A DNA stretch of 64,000 nt from Candidatus Absconditabacteria bacterium (lineage in GTDB: Bacteria > Patescibacteriota > Gracilibacteria > Absconditabacterales > Absconditicoccaceae), in NCBI GenBank assembly GCA_028693445.1, contig JAQUVI010000001.1:124001-188000 (forward strand), read 5' to 3'. Under the pieces are notes generated by a model. The model was not told the DNA's origin, ran no database searches, and saw only the letters and a program-made list of their open reading frames with translations. The position numbers and the translations under genes were made by a program. This document shows positions 48,456 through 59,688 of the stretch, in pieces. Positions within the stretch are counted from its first letter, which is position 1. Each line of letters begins with the position of its first letter.

Positions 48456-50414
48456 TTATAAACTTCTTTCCTCATTTTCTCTCACTTTCTCATTCACAAA
48501 TTCATCAAACTTCATAGTCAATTGTTCCTTAGTTTTGTAGACTCTGACACTAACAGTAGAATCAGATTCTTCTTTCTCTCCAACAATAACAATATAAGGA
48601 ACTTTCATCAATTCTGCGTTTCTAATTTTCTTACTAAAACTATCTGCACTATCATCCACAACAACTCTGATTCATTTATCTTTTAGTTTGTTATATACAT
48701 TGTCTGCATAATCCACGAATTTGTCTGCTACGGGTACGATTCTTATTTGTTCTGGTGCCAACCAAAATGGAAATGCTCCAGCATAATGCTCGATTAGAAC
48801 TCCGATAAATCTTTCAAAACTTCCAAACAAAGCTCTATGAAGCATATATGGTCTTTCTTCTTCTCATTTATTGTTGATATAAGTCATATCAAATCTTTCT
48901 GGTAGATTGAAGTCAAATTGCAAAGTAGAACATTGCCATTCTCTTCCTAGACAATCTTTTACTTTGAAATCAAGTTTTGGGCCATAAAAAGCAGCTTCTC
49001 CTTCTTCAGTTGTATAATCAAGTTTCATATCATCAGCAACCTTTTTGAGTACATTTTGAGTAAGTTCCCATCCTTCATCGTTTCCAGCATATTTCTTTGT
49101 ATTTTTTGGATCTCTTAGTGAAAGATAAACTTTTACATCTTCTTTTTTGAATCCAAAACTTTCGTATATATACAATATAAATTTTACCACTCTTTGTAAT
49201 TCGTCTTCAACTTGATCTTTTCTACACATGATGTGCGCGTCATCTTGTGTGAAACCTCTTACTCTAGTCAAACCACCAAGCTGACCTTTTTTTTCAAATC
49301 TATATACAGTTCCAGTTTCACATCGGCGAAGTGGAAAATCTCTATAACTTTTTGGTTCTGCTTTGTAAATTTCTACATGGAAAGGGCAGTTCATAGGTTT
49401 GAGAAGATATTGTTCAGAGTCAGCTTCGTTTACTTTTTTACCAGCTTTTTGATCTTCCAAAGTTTGTCCAGCTTCCATTGGAGGGTACATACTCTCAGAA
49501 TAAAATCCCCAGTGCCCAGAAATTTCCCAAAGTTTTTTGTTTCCAATATGTGGAGTTCTTACAAATTCATATCAATTTTTTCTGTGAGCCTCATTCCAAA
49601 AATCTTCGATAGTTCTAAAAAGTCCAGCTCCTTTTGGCAACCAGAGAGGTAATCCAAGTCCTACATTTTCAGAGAAAGCAAAAAGACTTAGCTTTTTTCC
49701 AAGTACTCTATGATCACGTTTTTTTGCTTCTTCCATCATCAATTGATAGTTTTTCAGTTCTTCTTTTGTTTCAAAAGAAACCCCATAAATTCTAGTCATC
49801 ATAATATTATTTGAATCTCATTTCCAATACGCTCCAGCAAACTTATCCAAAACAAAAGCATCAACAGGAATTTCCTTGCTATTTTCTACATGAGGACCTT
49901 TACACATATTTACAAAAGTCACGAATTTTCCTTCAAGATCTGTGTGTTTCGCCAATCGATTTGTAGCTTCTTGATATTTTTTGAAATATTCTGGTTTTGT
50001 GTGAGCAAGAAGCTTTTCAGCTGCTTGTCCGTTGATAGTATTTATATAAATTCCAAGTTTTGTCTCACCTTCTTTTGTCAAATCTTGGCAAAGTTCCAAA
50101 GTATATGGTTGTCCCAAAAAAGTTAATAATTCTTTTGTTTCTTTTCCTGGTAATTCAATATACAAAAAATTCTGATTTTCTTTTACTATTCTTTGCATTT
50201 CTTTGAAAGTTGTCTTAACTATGCTTTCTTCTGCTTTTATCAGTTCTTGATCAGCTTGTTTTGACCACAAAAAATCATGGTAAAACCCATTTTCGATCGC
50301 AGGACCAACCCCAAGTTCCAATCCAGGATCAATCAATCTTTGTATAGCTTGCACCATAATATGAGCCAATGAATGGCGTTGATTATGTAGTAGAGAATTT
50401 TCTTGATTAGACAT
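48456..50414 (-). CDS. thrS: Threonyl-tRNA synthetase lacking the TGS domain
   Basis: This 652-residue class II synthetase has an editing domain that starts almost at once ([11 protein letters not shown], HxxxH zinc-type motif at about 15). A catalytic core follows with motif 1, the [10 protein letters not shown] / [14 protein letters not shown] region, the zinc Cys/His (MNCPF), [17 protein letters not shown] and the C-terminal anticodon domain ([14 protein letters not shown]). The N-terminal TGS domain (about 60 residues in most bacteria) is absent. Only about four TGA codons are used, fitting a well-expressed gene. It leads the thrS-tsaD-patatin operon. Confidence 0.96.
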
Positions 50415-50438
50415 TTTTGTAATAGTTAAAAATAAAAT

Positions 50439-50858
50439 TTATGAGATATATGGTAAAAATTCTTTAAATATATTTGGTTCATCAAATAGTTTTAGTTCTT
50501 CCAGGTTTAACCATTTGATGTCTTCAGTATCTTCCAAAGCTCTGGCTTCTCCAGATTTCCATAAACAATGAAATGTTGTGTAAATTATAGTATTTTTTGT
50601 AGTTGTCATAAAGTTTCCTATTAGTTTTATATTGTCAACCTCAATTCAGACTTCTTCTTGGATTTCTTTTTTTACATTGTTTTGCAATATATCATATCAT
50701 TCTTTGTAGTCAAGTTTTCAACCAACTAATCATCGATAACCAGGTTTATAAGGATCTGTTTTTGATCTCTGTGCTATCAAATATTTATCTCATTTTTGAA
50801 TCCAAGCGTTTGTTATTACTAGATGAATTCATTCTTTTATATCATCAAAATCTTTCAT
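50439..50858 (-). CDS. NUDIX hydrolase
   Basis: The protein has 139 residues. The complete NUDIX box lies near residue 46: GKLDYKE, then seven residues, then KKEIQEEVGI (GxxxxxEx7REUxEExGU, with Lys for Arg at one position). The N-terminus ITNAWIQKGDKYLIAQRS is typical of housecleaning NUDIX enzymes or of IPP-isomerase-like members. The substrate is unknown; it hydrolyses a nucleoside-diphosphate-X linkage. It lies 24 bp upstream of the thrS start on the same strand, so it may be the first gene of the thrS operon. Confidence 0.88.
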
Positions 50859-50875
50859 GGTTATTATTAAGTTTA

Positions 50876-50899
50876 AAAAAACCTACCTTTCGGTAGGAA
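50876..50899 (-). terminator. Terminator of the rel/zinc-ribbon operon
   Basis: On the minus strand the stem CCTACC-GAAA-GGTAGG is followed by T7. It ends the transcript coming from the genes at 51159-54830 and separates them from the NUDIX-thrS group. Confidence 0.85.
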
Positions 50900-51054
50900 T
50901 ATTGTAAGTGAAACAATACAAAACTCCTACCAATTTATTGGCTTGTAGTAGTTGTAGTAGTTGTTCCAAGATGCATCATATTTCACTTGATAGTGATTAA
51001 AGGTGTTTCTATAATTAGGTTTTTTTCAATAAAAAACAAGAGATTTTTGTTTTT

Positions 51055-51141
51055 GTCATTCCGACTTAAAGAATTTGGAGTCGGAATCTCAGATAAATAG
51101 CTTAGATTCCCGCTCCAATATAATAAGGCGGGAATGACATA
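51055..51141. repeat. Composite of two palindromic repeats
   Basis: Hairpin 1 (51055-51090): GTCATTCCGACT ... AGTCGGAATCTC, as at 43613. Hairpin 2 (51101-51141): TTAGATTCCCGCTCC ... AAGGCGGGAATGACAT, as at 11588 and in tsaD. Both sit in the 300-bp gap between the zinc-ribbon gene and the NUDIX gene. The gap also contains a short Thr-rich ORF (50935-51183) that I do not accept as a gene. Confidence 0.8.
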
Positions 51142-51158
51142 TACCTCCAAATAAAAAT

Positions 51159-51623
51159 TTAATCTATATTCGGTGCTCCGCAAAAATGACAGTACCCATA
51201 TGAATGAGGAAAATCTTTACCACATTGCTTACATTTTATTTTCAGAGCTTCGCCACATGCTAAACAGCATTCGTGATCTTTTGGATTTAGTGTCCCACAA
51301 TTATAGCAAACAACTAAGTTCATAACTTGTGCTTCTCTCCAAGGCAATCTATCACGAACAAACCCTATAGGTCTAATAACCCAATAAATAGGAAGACCTA
51401 AAATAGGTGAAAGAAATGTAACCAAAAAAACACAAAGAACTTGATATGATAATTTACTTGTCCTTGCCATAATATCTTTTGCAACCCAAATTATACTTAA
51501 TACCCAAAATAATATAATAATCAACAACATAATATTTATCCAGAATCACAAACCTTGAGTAGCAAATATTGATGAAAAATTCCATGTTGATTTATCTACA
51601 ACCATACCTACTTCTTCTAACAT
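51159..51623 (-). CDS. Membrane protein with C-terminal double zinc ribbon
   Basis: The protein has 154 residues. Two membrane helices (about 30-50, LLIIILFWVLSIIWVAKDI; and about 60-80, VLCVFLVTFLSPILGLPIYW) are followed by a cytoplasmic tail with four CxxC pairs (CYNCGTL, CCLACGEA, CKQCGKD, CHFCGAP) that would bind two zinc ions. Such small membrane-anchored zinc ribbons are common but of unknown function. It lies 30 bp downstream of rel. The ATG at 51623 gives a full N-terminus; a TGA glycine near residue 25 joins it to the helices. Confidence 0.75.
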
Positions 51624-51653
51624 TATATATTTATGATAAAAAATAAAATTTTC

Positions 51654-53870
51654 TTAAGATATTTTTTTACTATTAACTTTTATCGAATCATCATATTTTT
51701 TCAAGCTATTTAACAAGAAAGCTATACGTGCAGGATTTTTAAATTCTGTATCTAGAAAAATATCACTAGTTCAGTCTCAGTTGTTTTTTATTGATATCTG
51801 TAATATAACAATATGTAGATCACTAAATATATTCATAACATCAAGTAAACTAGAATATTTGTTGAATATTTTTAATTCTATAGATACTTCGTAGTTATTT
51901 ATTTCTTGTCATTCTCGATGAGCTTCCAATAGTTTATCAAAGTTTATCGTTTTAAGAGATTTACAGTTGGTTTTATGAACTTTTACTCCATCTCTTCATG
52001 ATTTTGCAATAATTTTGTCATGTATTCCAGGATGACATTCTTTACATAAACTATAATTTGAAAGACGGTCTCAATCAATTAAAATTCTTCCTATAGCATC
52101 TTCTTTTATTTGTTGTAATTGTGCTTGAAAAAAGTTTTGGTTTGTTGATTTGTTTTGTTTTTCTCGTTCTATTGGATATGCGGATTTAATTAATTGACTA
52201 TAATTAGATTTTCTATCCAAAATTTCCATAAACTTCTTTTCCAATTCAGTTTTAGAATACATTTTTGATATTTTGTCTTGACCTGAATCTAATTTTGGTA
52301 ATTTTATTTTCTCCAAATGAGTATTTAACTCACTAGTTGCTTTTTTGACTAATTCAAGTTTTTGTTGTGATTTCAAATGTTTATTCAAGTTTGATTTTGC
52401 TCACATGGTATGCAAAAAATCAAACCAATGTTTATTGGCAGAATATTTGTTTTTAAAAGTATTTATACTAATTACATCTCCAGTTTTTGGTCTATAACTT
52501 ATTGGTTTTATTTGTCAATTAACAATAGCATTTTTAAATCTCAATCCAATATCAGAATGAATCAAGAATGCGAAATCCAAAACAGAGCTTCAGTTAGGTA
52601 TTTCTACTACATCTCATTTTGGTGTGTATAAATATATACGTTTATCTAAAACCTCAATTTTTAGTTCATCTTTGAATCTTTCTTTATCATCAGATTCTCT
52701 GTAATTTTGCACTATTTCTTGTAATTTTTTTATCCATTGTCATTGATATTTTGCTACTAGTGTTGGTTTGTTAAATTCGCTATAAGCAAAATGCGCTGCA
52801 ACTCAATATTCAGCTACTTCATCCATATCATGAGTTCTTATTTGTATTTCTATTGGAAAAGAGAACATCCCCAAAACAGTTGTATGAATACTTTGATAGC
52901 CATTTGATTTTGGAACTGCTATATAATCTTTAATCTTTTTAATAAGTGGTGTGTAGTATTTATGAACTACTCAAAGTATCATATAACAGTCTGCTACAGT
53001 TTTTGTGATAACTCTAAATGCCAAAAGATCCATAACTTCTCAAATATCATCGGTTTTATATTTTTTTTCCAATTTTTCATATACTCTATATGGACTTTTA
53101 ATCCTTCACTTTAATTCAAAATCTTCTACTCATTCTTTTTTGAGAAGGCTGTTAATAGCATCAATTCATTTGTATGTATATTTTTCTCAAGTTCAAAAAT
53201 ATTTTTTGAGATAATTGAAAATTTTATTAAATGCTGGTTCATCCAAATGTTTAAAAGATCAATTCTCCAAATATAATTGATAATAATATAATCAGAGTCT
53301 TTTTGCTATAGGCACATAAATTTTCATTGTTTCTTGTGCAATTTTTTGTATTTTGGATGGATTGGGATGATATTGAAGAGTCTGAATATTGTGAATACGA
53401 TCACAAAGTTTAATAAAAATTACCCTCAAATCATTTGCCATTGCAAGAAATGTTTTTTTTATTGTTTCTAGATGCCTATCTTCTCATTTATATTTAATTT
53501 TAGATACTTTTACCATTCATTCACAAAGATTAGATACCTCTTCTCAAAAAGATTTTTTGATATCTTCTTCTGTTATTGGAGTATCTTCTATTACATCATG
53601 CAAAATACTAGCTTGAATAGTTTGAATATCTGGTTTAATTTCCATCAAAAATTCAGTCGCTTTGAGTGGGTGTACAATGTATTCTTCTCCAGAAAGTCTA
53701 AGCTGTCAGCCGTGAGCTTGTCTAGCATATTCATATGCTCTTTGAATTTCAGAAATCTGATTTTCTGACAAATATTCTTTTGCTTTTTGGATAATATCGT
53801 CCACTATATATTGTGGATTGCCTATGTGGGGTATATAATTTAGATACTGTTCTAGGCTTTTTACATCCAT
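51654..53870 (-). CDS. rel: RelA/SpoT-family (p)ppGpp synthetase/hydrolase
   Basis: The protein has 738 residues. The HD hydrolase domain (RAYEYARQAHGGQ, ILHDVIEDTP, LCDRIHNIQTL) is followed by the synthetase domain (PYRVYEKLEKKY, AFRVITKT, NGYQSIHTTV, EIQIRTHDMDEVAEYG), a TGS domain (IYLYTPKGDVVEIPNG), a helical region, and a C-terminal zinc-finger/ACT-type region (LCKECHPGIHDKI, SIELKIFNKYSSLLDVMN). It makes and degrades the starvation alarmone (p)ppGpp. All motifs of a bifunctional Rel are present. It lies 54 bp after the flavin reductase gene and 30 bp before the zinc-ribbon gene. Confidence 0.95.
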
Positions 53871-53924
53871 ACTTTTCAATATTTTAAAGTTCTAAATTTA
53901 CTCAATAATAATTTAACATTATAG

Positions 53925-54569
53925 TTAGTATTTCTCCGTGTAAATATTCTTATATCACTTTGATTCAATAGTTTCTACAAGAGAATTAACCACAGTAGGA
54001 TTCCCACAGAGATAAAATTCCGCGTTATCTGGAAATGATTCCTTTGATAAATCAATTCTTCCTGGTTCACATCATTCAACTTCTTCTCTAGAAATATGAA
54101 TATGAGATTCCAAATTTTCTATATTTTTTATACGATCTACATAAAATAAATCAGATTTATATGATACTGAAAAATATAATTTTTTCTGACTTTTGGTTTC
54201 GTTTGCCATTGCTATCAACGGTACAAGTCAAGTTCATGTACCTACAAAAACTTTTGGATTATTATTTTCTTGCAAAACGAAATGTCCAAAAATTCCTACA
54301 ATTTCAAATTCATCTCATTCTTTGGCTTGTCTCAGATATCATCAGCTTTTTGATCATTCAAGCATTTTGATAGCCAATGTAATCTGACAGCCCTGAGCAA
54401 CAACCTTATACTCAGCAATAGAGTATGCCCTTTTGAGCGGTTGCTCAGCATCCTTATAATCTATCAACGCCCATTGTCCCGGTTTGTAATTTAAAACTTC
54501 AGGTAGCTGAAAGATTATTTCTACAACATCATGATTTAGCATTTGGTAAGATATTATTTTCCCGATCAT
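53925..54569 (-). CDS. Ferredoxin-NAD(P)H reductase-like flavin oxidoreductase
   Basis: The protein has 214 residues. An FAD-binding beta-barrel (YKPGQWALIDYKDAEQPLKRAYSIAE; the RAYS motif binds flavin) is followed by a nucleotide-binding half (KVFVGTGTGLVPLIAMAN) and the C-terminal YLCGNPTVVNSLVE. These are the marks of the FNR superfamily. It transfers electrons between NAD(P)H and a partner that is not visible here. TGA glycines occur at several points. It lies between a small charged protein gene and rel on one transcript. Confidence 0.88.
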
Positions 54570-54590
54570 TCTTTATTTTACTTAATAAAA

Positions 54591-54830
54591 TTATAAGTCT
54601 TTAATCAATCTTTTGATTCTTTCTCTTTTATTTTTATCGAGATTTTTGGATTTAAGTAATTTCAAAAGCTCTTCTTTTGTTTTGAGTTTTTCTTTTTTTC
54701 TGTTTTCTTTGTCGTTATCCTCAACTGATTCCAAAAAACTTCTTTTGGCTTCAAAATCATCATTATCTATTGGAAAAGAAAAAGGTGATTTAAATTCATT
54801 TCTCTCTTCAGGATGAATTCAGAAAGGCAT
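54591..54830 (-). CDS. Small highly charged protein of unknown function
   Basis: The protein has 79 residues and is rich in Lys, Glu, Asp and Arg; the C-terminal two thirds look like a single helix (KKEKLKTKEELLKLLKSKNL). The family is not recognised. It is the first gene of the transcript running through the oxidoreductase, rel and the zinc-ribbon gene (21-bp gap to the next start). It could be an RNA- or ribosome-associated factor, but nothing in the sequence proves it. Confidence 0.55.
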
Positions 54831-55005
54831 TATTTATTTTTAGATAAATAAATACATATAGTGCTTTCAATATAAATATTTTTTCCATTTAATCAATGAT
54901 TAAATACATATTGATAAATTTAATCAAAAAAATTTCAAATTTTTGACAAAAAAACCTTTTCGCATATAATTAATTTAATAAATTTATTTTTTTACAAATA
55001 AAATA

Positions 55006-58000
55006 ATGAAAAAATCATTTCTTCGTATTTTTGGTATGGCTACCTCTTTCTTATTGATTTTTAGTAATTTTTGATCAGCATGGCAAGCCGTCATAGATAC
55101 TTCTTTTTGAGATTGAGGAATAACTGATTTTTTTAATATTTGAAGTGGCTTTTTTAATAGAGTAAGGGCTCTTGTAATTCAAAATGACTGAAAAATTATC
55201 GTTGGTTGAAGTTTTACTTCCTATAATTGAGAAAATATAAAACATATAACTAGATTAAATCCTGATTGATCTAGAGACGTTTCATTTATGACAGGTATTG
55301 GTTTTGAGGATGAATATTATTGATATTTAATAGAAACAATAGCACTACAAAATGATGGGAAAATTTTGATTGGTTGAAGTTTTACTTCCTATAATTGACA
55401 AGAAACAAATAATATTATTAGATTAAACAATAATGGTTCTATTGACAACTCTTTTATAATATGAAGTGGTTTTAACTCATCAAATAACTGATCAGTAAGA
55501 AAAATAGCACTACAAAATGATGGGAAAATTTTGGTTTGAGGAATTTTTACTTCTTACAATGGAATTTCTGTAAATTGATTAGTTAGATTAAATCCTGATT
55601 GATCTATAGATTCTTCTTTCAATGTTTGAGAAACATTTAATAATATATACTGATATACAGATTTAAGCACAATTACACTACAAAATGATGGTAAAATTTT
55701 GATTGGTTGAAGTTTTGAAACCCCTATTAATAATTATTATTGTGTAAATAAGTATCAAGAAGAACAACCACAATACACAACAGAAGAAAGTTGTTTATCG
55801 GCGGGTTATTGTTATAATAAAGATTGTTTCATTGAATGAGAAACAGAACAAAGTTGTATAGATAACTGAAACCGTCGAGAAAATTCAGGTTTTATGTGGT
55901 CTCAATCAACAATAAAAAACCTAGCAAGATTGAACTCCGATTGATCTATTGATACATCTTTTTTACCAAAAAATAATTTATATAAAGTAAATGATATAAA
56001 TATACAAAACGATTGAAAAATTATTGTTTGATGATTTAACGAAACATATATTTATACATTTAGCCCTTTTTCTGTTTTTGCAGATATAGCGCAAAATCCT
56101 AATATATTTAGATTAAATCCTGATTGATCTATAGACAATTCTTTTATTGCCTGAGAGTGATTCCTCAAATGATATGATACAGCTATCATAAATAAAACGA
56201 TAATTCAATCAGATTGAAAAATTATTGTCATATGAGATTTTTTATCATATAATTGACAATGAGCTAATTCAATAGCAAGACTAAATTCTGATTGATCTTT
56301 TGACTCTTCTTTTAATATTTGAGATTGATTCGGTTCAAATATTTGAGATTGATTTATTGAAGATTGATGATTTTGATGATATAGAATTGCCTACGACATA
56401 AAACTAACAAATGATTGATGATTTATGGTTGGCGGTGAATTTGCTTCTTACAACAAAAACGAAGTAAATAATATTGTCAAGTTAAATCCTGATTGATCAA
56501 ATAATACAAATTTAAACAAAAATGACATAAAATGATTTGACAACACTGTACATGAAATAAAAACACAAGATGATGGGAAAATTTTAGTTGGTTGAGAATT
56601 TTCTACTTACAATGAACAATCTGCAAACTGACTTATAAGACTAAATGCTAATTGATCTATAGATAGTTCTTTTGATATTTGAATATGATTTGACGACTTA
56701 AAATGATCTGCATATATAACAACCATAGAAATACAAGATGATGATAAAATTTTAGTTGGCTGACGATTCACTTCTTACAACTGACAACCTGCAAACTGAC
56801 TTATAAGACTAAATGCTAATTGATCTATAGATAGTTCTTTTGATATTTGAATATGATTTGACGACTGAGAATGATCTGCATATATAACAACCATAGAAAT
56901 ACAAGATGATGATAAAATTTTAGTTGGCTGACGATTCACTTCTTACAACTGACAACCTGCAAACTGACTTATAAGACTAAATACTAATTGATCTATAGAT
57001 ACTTCTTTTGATATCTGAGATGGGTTTGATGATTGATATTGATACGCTTACATATATACCACAAGAATACAAGATGATGATAAAATTTTAGTTGGCTGAC
57101 GATTCAATAATTATAATACATATTATGTAAACAATATTGTAAGATTGAATTATGATTGATCTATAGATACTTCTTTTGATATCTGAGATGGGTTTGATGA
57201 TGAAGTATATAAGATTGAAATATGAAAAGAATGATGAATTTTAGTTTGATGATACTTCACTTCTTACAACCGACAACCTGCAAACTGACTTATAAGACTA
57301 AATGCTAATTGATCTATAGATAGTTCTTTTGATATTTGAATATGATTTGATGACTGAGAATGATCTGCATATATAACAACTATAGAAATACAAGATGATG
57401 ATAAAATTTTAGTTGGCTGACGATTCAATAATTATAATACATATTATGTAAACAATATTGTAAGATTGAATTATGATTGATCTATAGATACTTCTTTTGA
57501 TATCTGAGATGGGTTTGATGATGAAGTATATAAGATTGAAATATGAAAAGAATGATGAATTTTAGTTTGATGATACTTCACTTCTTACAACAAAGAACTA
57601 ATAAATTACATATCATCATTGATATGAAATACCCCTGTTTATCTACCAAACTCTAACGAATTATTGGATATAAAAAACGAATTCAGCAAAAAAGGTTATA
57701 ATTATCAAAATATTGATTTTTGGGGAGATACATTTTTTGGAGATTCAAAAATATCTCTAAAAGAAACTAACTGAAAAATATTTAGAAATTTAAATATAAT
57801 TACAGATGCAGGAGTTCTTTATTTACCAGAAAATTTAGAATTCAAAAAATCTGATAATTCCAATTATACTTTAACTATATCACCTCCAAGTAATTATACA
57901 GGAACTACTACTGTAGACAGCAAACCTGTCCTCTCAGCTATCTCTGTTGGTAGTACTACAGAATCACTTACTCTAACAAATTGAGCCGCTACTTTGGGGA

Positions 58001-58893
58001 TGTCTGTTGTTTGATCCACTATCTGAGATCCTGTTTCTATCTACTCATCTCAAGATTGATCTTCTTGGACCTATGAAAAATGAGGGATTGTTTCTGATAT
58101 CGACGGACAACCATATGTTTCTTTTACTACGGATCACTTTACATACTTTGCTATAGCTTGATCTACCTGATCTTTTGTGATCAACAATGATGAAGCTTCT
58201 ACTACTTCTCAAATAGTTAACTTGACTATCTCTGCTCCTACTGCTACTGGTATGATGTTTTCTAATGATGGTATTACTTGGTCAGGTCGAGAAGTTATCT
58301 CTACTACAAAAACTTGGGAGCTTTCTGAGTGATACGAAGAAAAAACTGTTTATGCACAGTTTATCGCCAACTGAGAAATTTATTCTACCTCTGATTCTAT
58401 CTTGTATTGAATTGTTTGAGATTGAACTCAATGAAATCTAACGCTAACCATCACATGATGAGTAACCGAGTGTGTCTACTGAACCTCTCTAGATATGAAT
58501 GCTCAAGATGTCAAAATTGGTATCCCTTATACCTTCTCAGGAACTTTTCCTTCTACTTGGTATTGTCAAGATTATCAAGGTATTGATTGAGGATGGACAT
58601 TAACTATCCAAACAACTGATTTAACAAATGAAAAATGAAATACCATTTCTGGTAGTAATCTTCTTATTTCTCATGATACTGTTGTAGTTCAAGGTGACTT
58701 AGCTTGTACAGGTGATGTTTGAACTCCTATACAATTTTATAGTGCTCCTCATGTAATTTTTGCAAAGGCTTCAGAAAGTAATAAAATTTGTAAAGTAAGT
58801 GCTAATGATGTATCATTATTAGTTAATGTACCTGCCAATCAAGCACCAGGTAGTTATAGTGGTACTCTTACTTTGACTATGAATGGGTTTTAA
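55006..58893 (+). CDS. Secreted delta-60 (DUF5122) repeat surface protein
   Basis: The protein has 1295 residues with a signal peptide (MKKSFLRIFGMATSFLLIF). About residues 30-875 hold some 14 repeats of the delta-60/DUF5122 type, each near 56 residues: NPDGSIDxSFxIGxGF, then IxIQxDGKILVGGxFTSYNG, then RLN. They should fold as beta-propellers. Several repeats around 56641-57591 are nearly identical at DNA level, so duplication is recent. One repeat carries a Cys-rich insert (YCVNKYQ ... SCLSAGYCYNKDC). After residue 880 come Ig-like domains and a C-terminal module nearly identical to that of the protein at 2184-4541. TGA supplies many glycines. It is probably a cell-surface adhesin. Confidence 0.85.
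56641..57591 (+). repeat. Recent tandem duplications in the propeller gene
   Basis: The 168-bp unit (56 codons) recurs with very high identity at spacing 168 bp (ACTAAATGCTAATTGATC at about 56640 and 56808; one variant at 56976). Within this block a stretch of 205 bp is identical at 57066-57270 and 57387-57591, 321 bp (107 codons) apart. All offsets keep the reading frame. Copy number may vary between strains and may be collapsed or expanded in assemblies. Confidence 0.85.
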
Positions 58894-58899
58894 GAAAAA

Positions 58900-59376
58900 T
58901 TACCCAAATAATCTATTTATCCCTATACCTGTCAAATAAGTTAAGAAAATAACCAATATAGTAATAAACGCGTGTTCAAATACGCTATGCCATGGGTTTT
59001 TGTTTTGAGAAATATCTATTTTGTAACTAACAAAAGTGATTACAGCCAATCATCGTATACTACTTATTATTACAGCAGACAAAAGAGGTAATAATAAAAC
59101 TGGAATAATAAAAGTACATGCAAATATAAATTTAGTAAAAAAAGTTGCTATTGTTGATTCCCATACCTGTTTATGGGAGTTTTTTATATTTGATTCCTGA
59201 GAGATATGAATACCCAATGCATCAGAAAGAGAATCAGCAATCGCTATTGTCAAAATTCCAGCAATAACAATCGATTTCATTTCACTACCAGCTGCTAATC
59301 ATACTAATAGTCAAAGTGTCGTTATTATACCAGATGTTATTCCAAAATTTATACCAATTTTTAGAGATGTTTTCAT
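58900..59376 (-). CDS. VIT-type / small polytopic membrane protein
   Basis: The protein has 158 residues with four to five membrane segments. IADSLSDALGIHISQES near residue 46 resembles the conserved loop of VIT1/CCC1-like families (D-G-x-x-D/S-A-x-G-x-x-x-S-x-x-S). Those are iron/manganese transporters, but the acidic metal-binding loop of true VIT proteins is not evident. The gene converges with the propeller gene, with only six bases between stop codons. It is transcribed away from nrdD, and the 312-bp gap between them holds NrdR-like boxes. Confidence 0.55.
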
Positions 59377-59688
59377 AAAACAAAATCAGAATTTAAATTA
59401 TTTTTTATATTATATAGTAATTTCCTTTTAATTATTTGATAAAAATATACAAGTAATATCGTTTTTACAAATAAAACAATAACAACAATCTTCCCACAAA
59501 AATGATAAAAAAATGTCAAAAAATCCCTTGCTTTTTTGTAAACCTGCTAACTAAAAGATATCATACTAGTAAAAGTTCGAATGATTTTTCTGTTGATTTT
59601 CTTTATTGAAACACAATATATAGGTCAATAACAAAACGAATACTACTAGATATAGTGTTTTTTATTTTTATTTCAAAAACATCTTGTA
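59377..59688. other. Divergent intergenic region upstream of nrdD
   Basis: A 312-bp non-coding gap. It contains the paired NrdR-like boxes (59611-59658). Otherwise it is AT-rich with no convincing ORF, terminator or repeat. It should hold the promoters for both the VIT-like gene and nrdD. Confidence 0.6.
59611..59658 (+). promoter_or_regulatory. Paired NrdR boxes upstream of nrdD
   Basis: Box 1 is ACACAATATATAGG at 59611-59624 and box 2 is CTAGATATAGTGT at 59646-59658. Both fit the NrdR consensus ACACTATATATAGTGT with few mismatches. Their centres are about 32 bp apart (three helical turns), the spacing expected for cooperative NrdR binding. The gene that follows is the anaerobic ribonucleotide reductase, which NrdR commonly represses when dATP is plentiful. 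nrdR itself is not in the window. Confidence 0.7.

Noticed and set aside
50935-51183. Short ORF on the minus strand ending in a Thr-rich tail (MMHLGTTTTTTTTSQ)
   Set aside because: It overlaps the end of the zinc-ribbon gene and runs through the palindromic repeats, so the frame is probably fortuitous. The Thr run resembles the tail of the protein at 21172-21567, so a remnant cannot be excluded.
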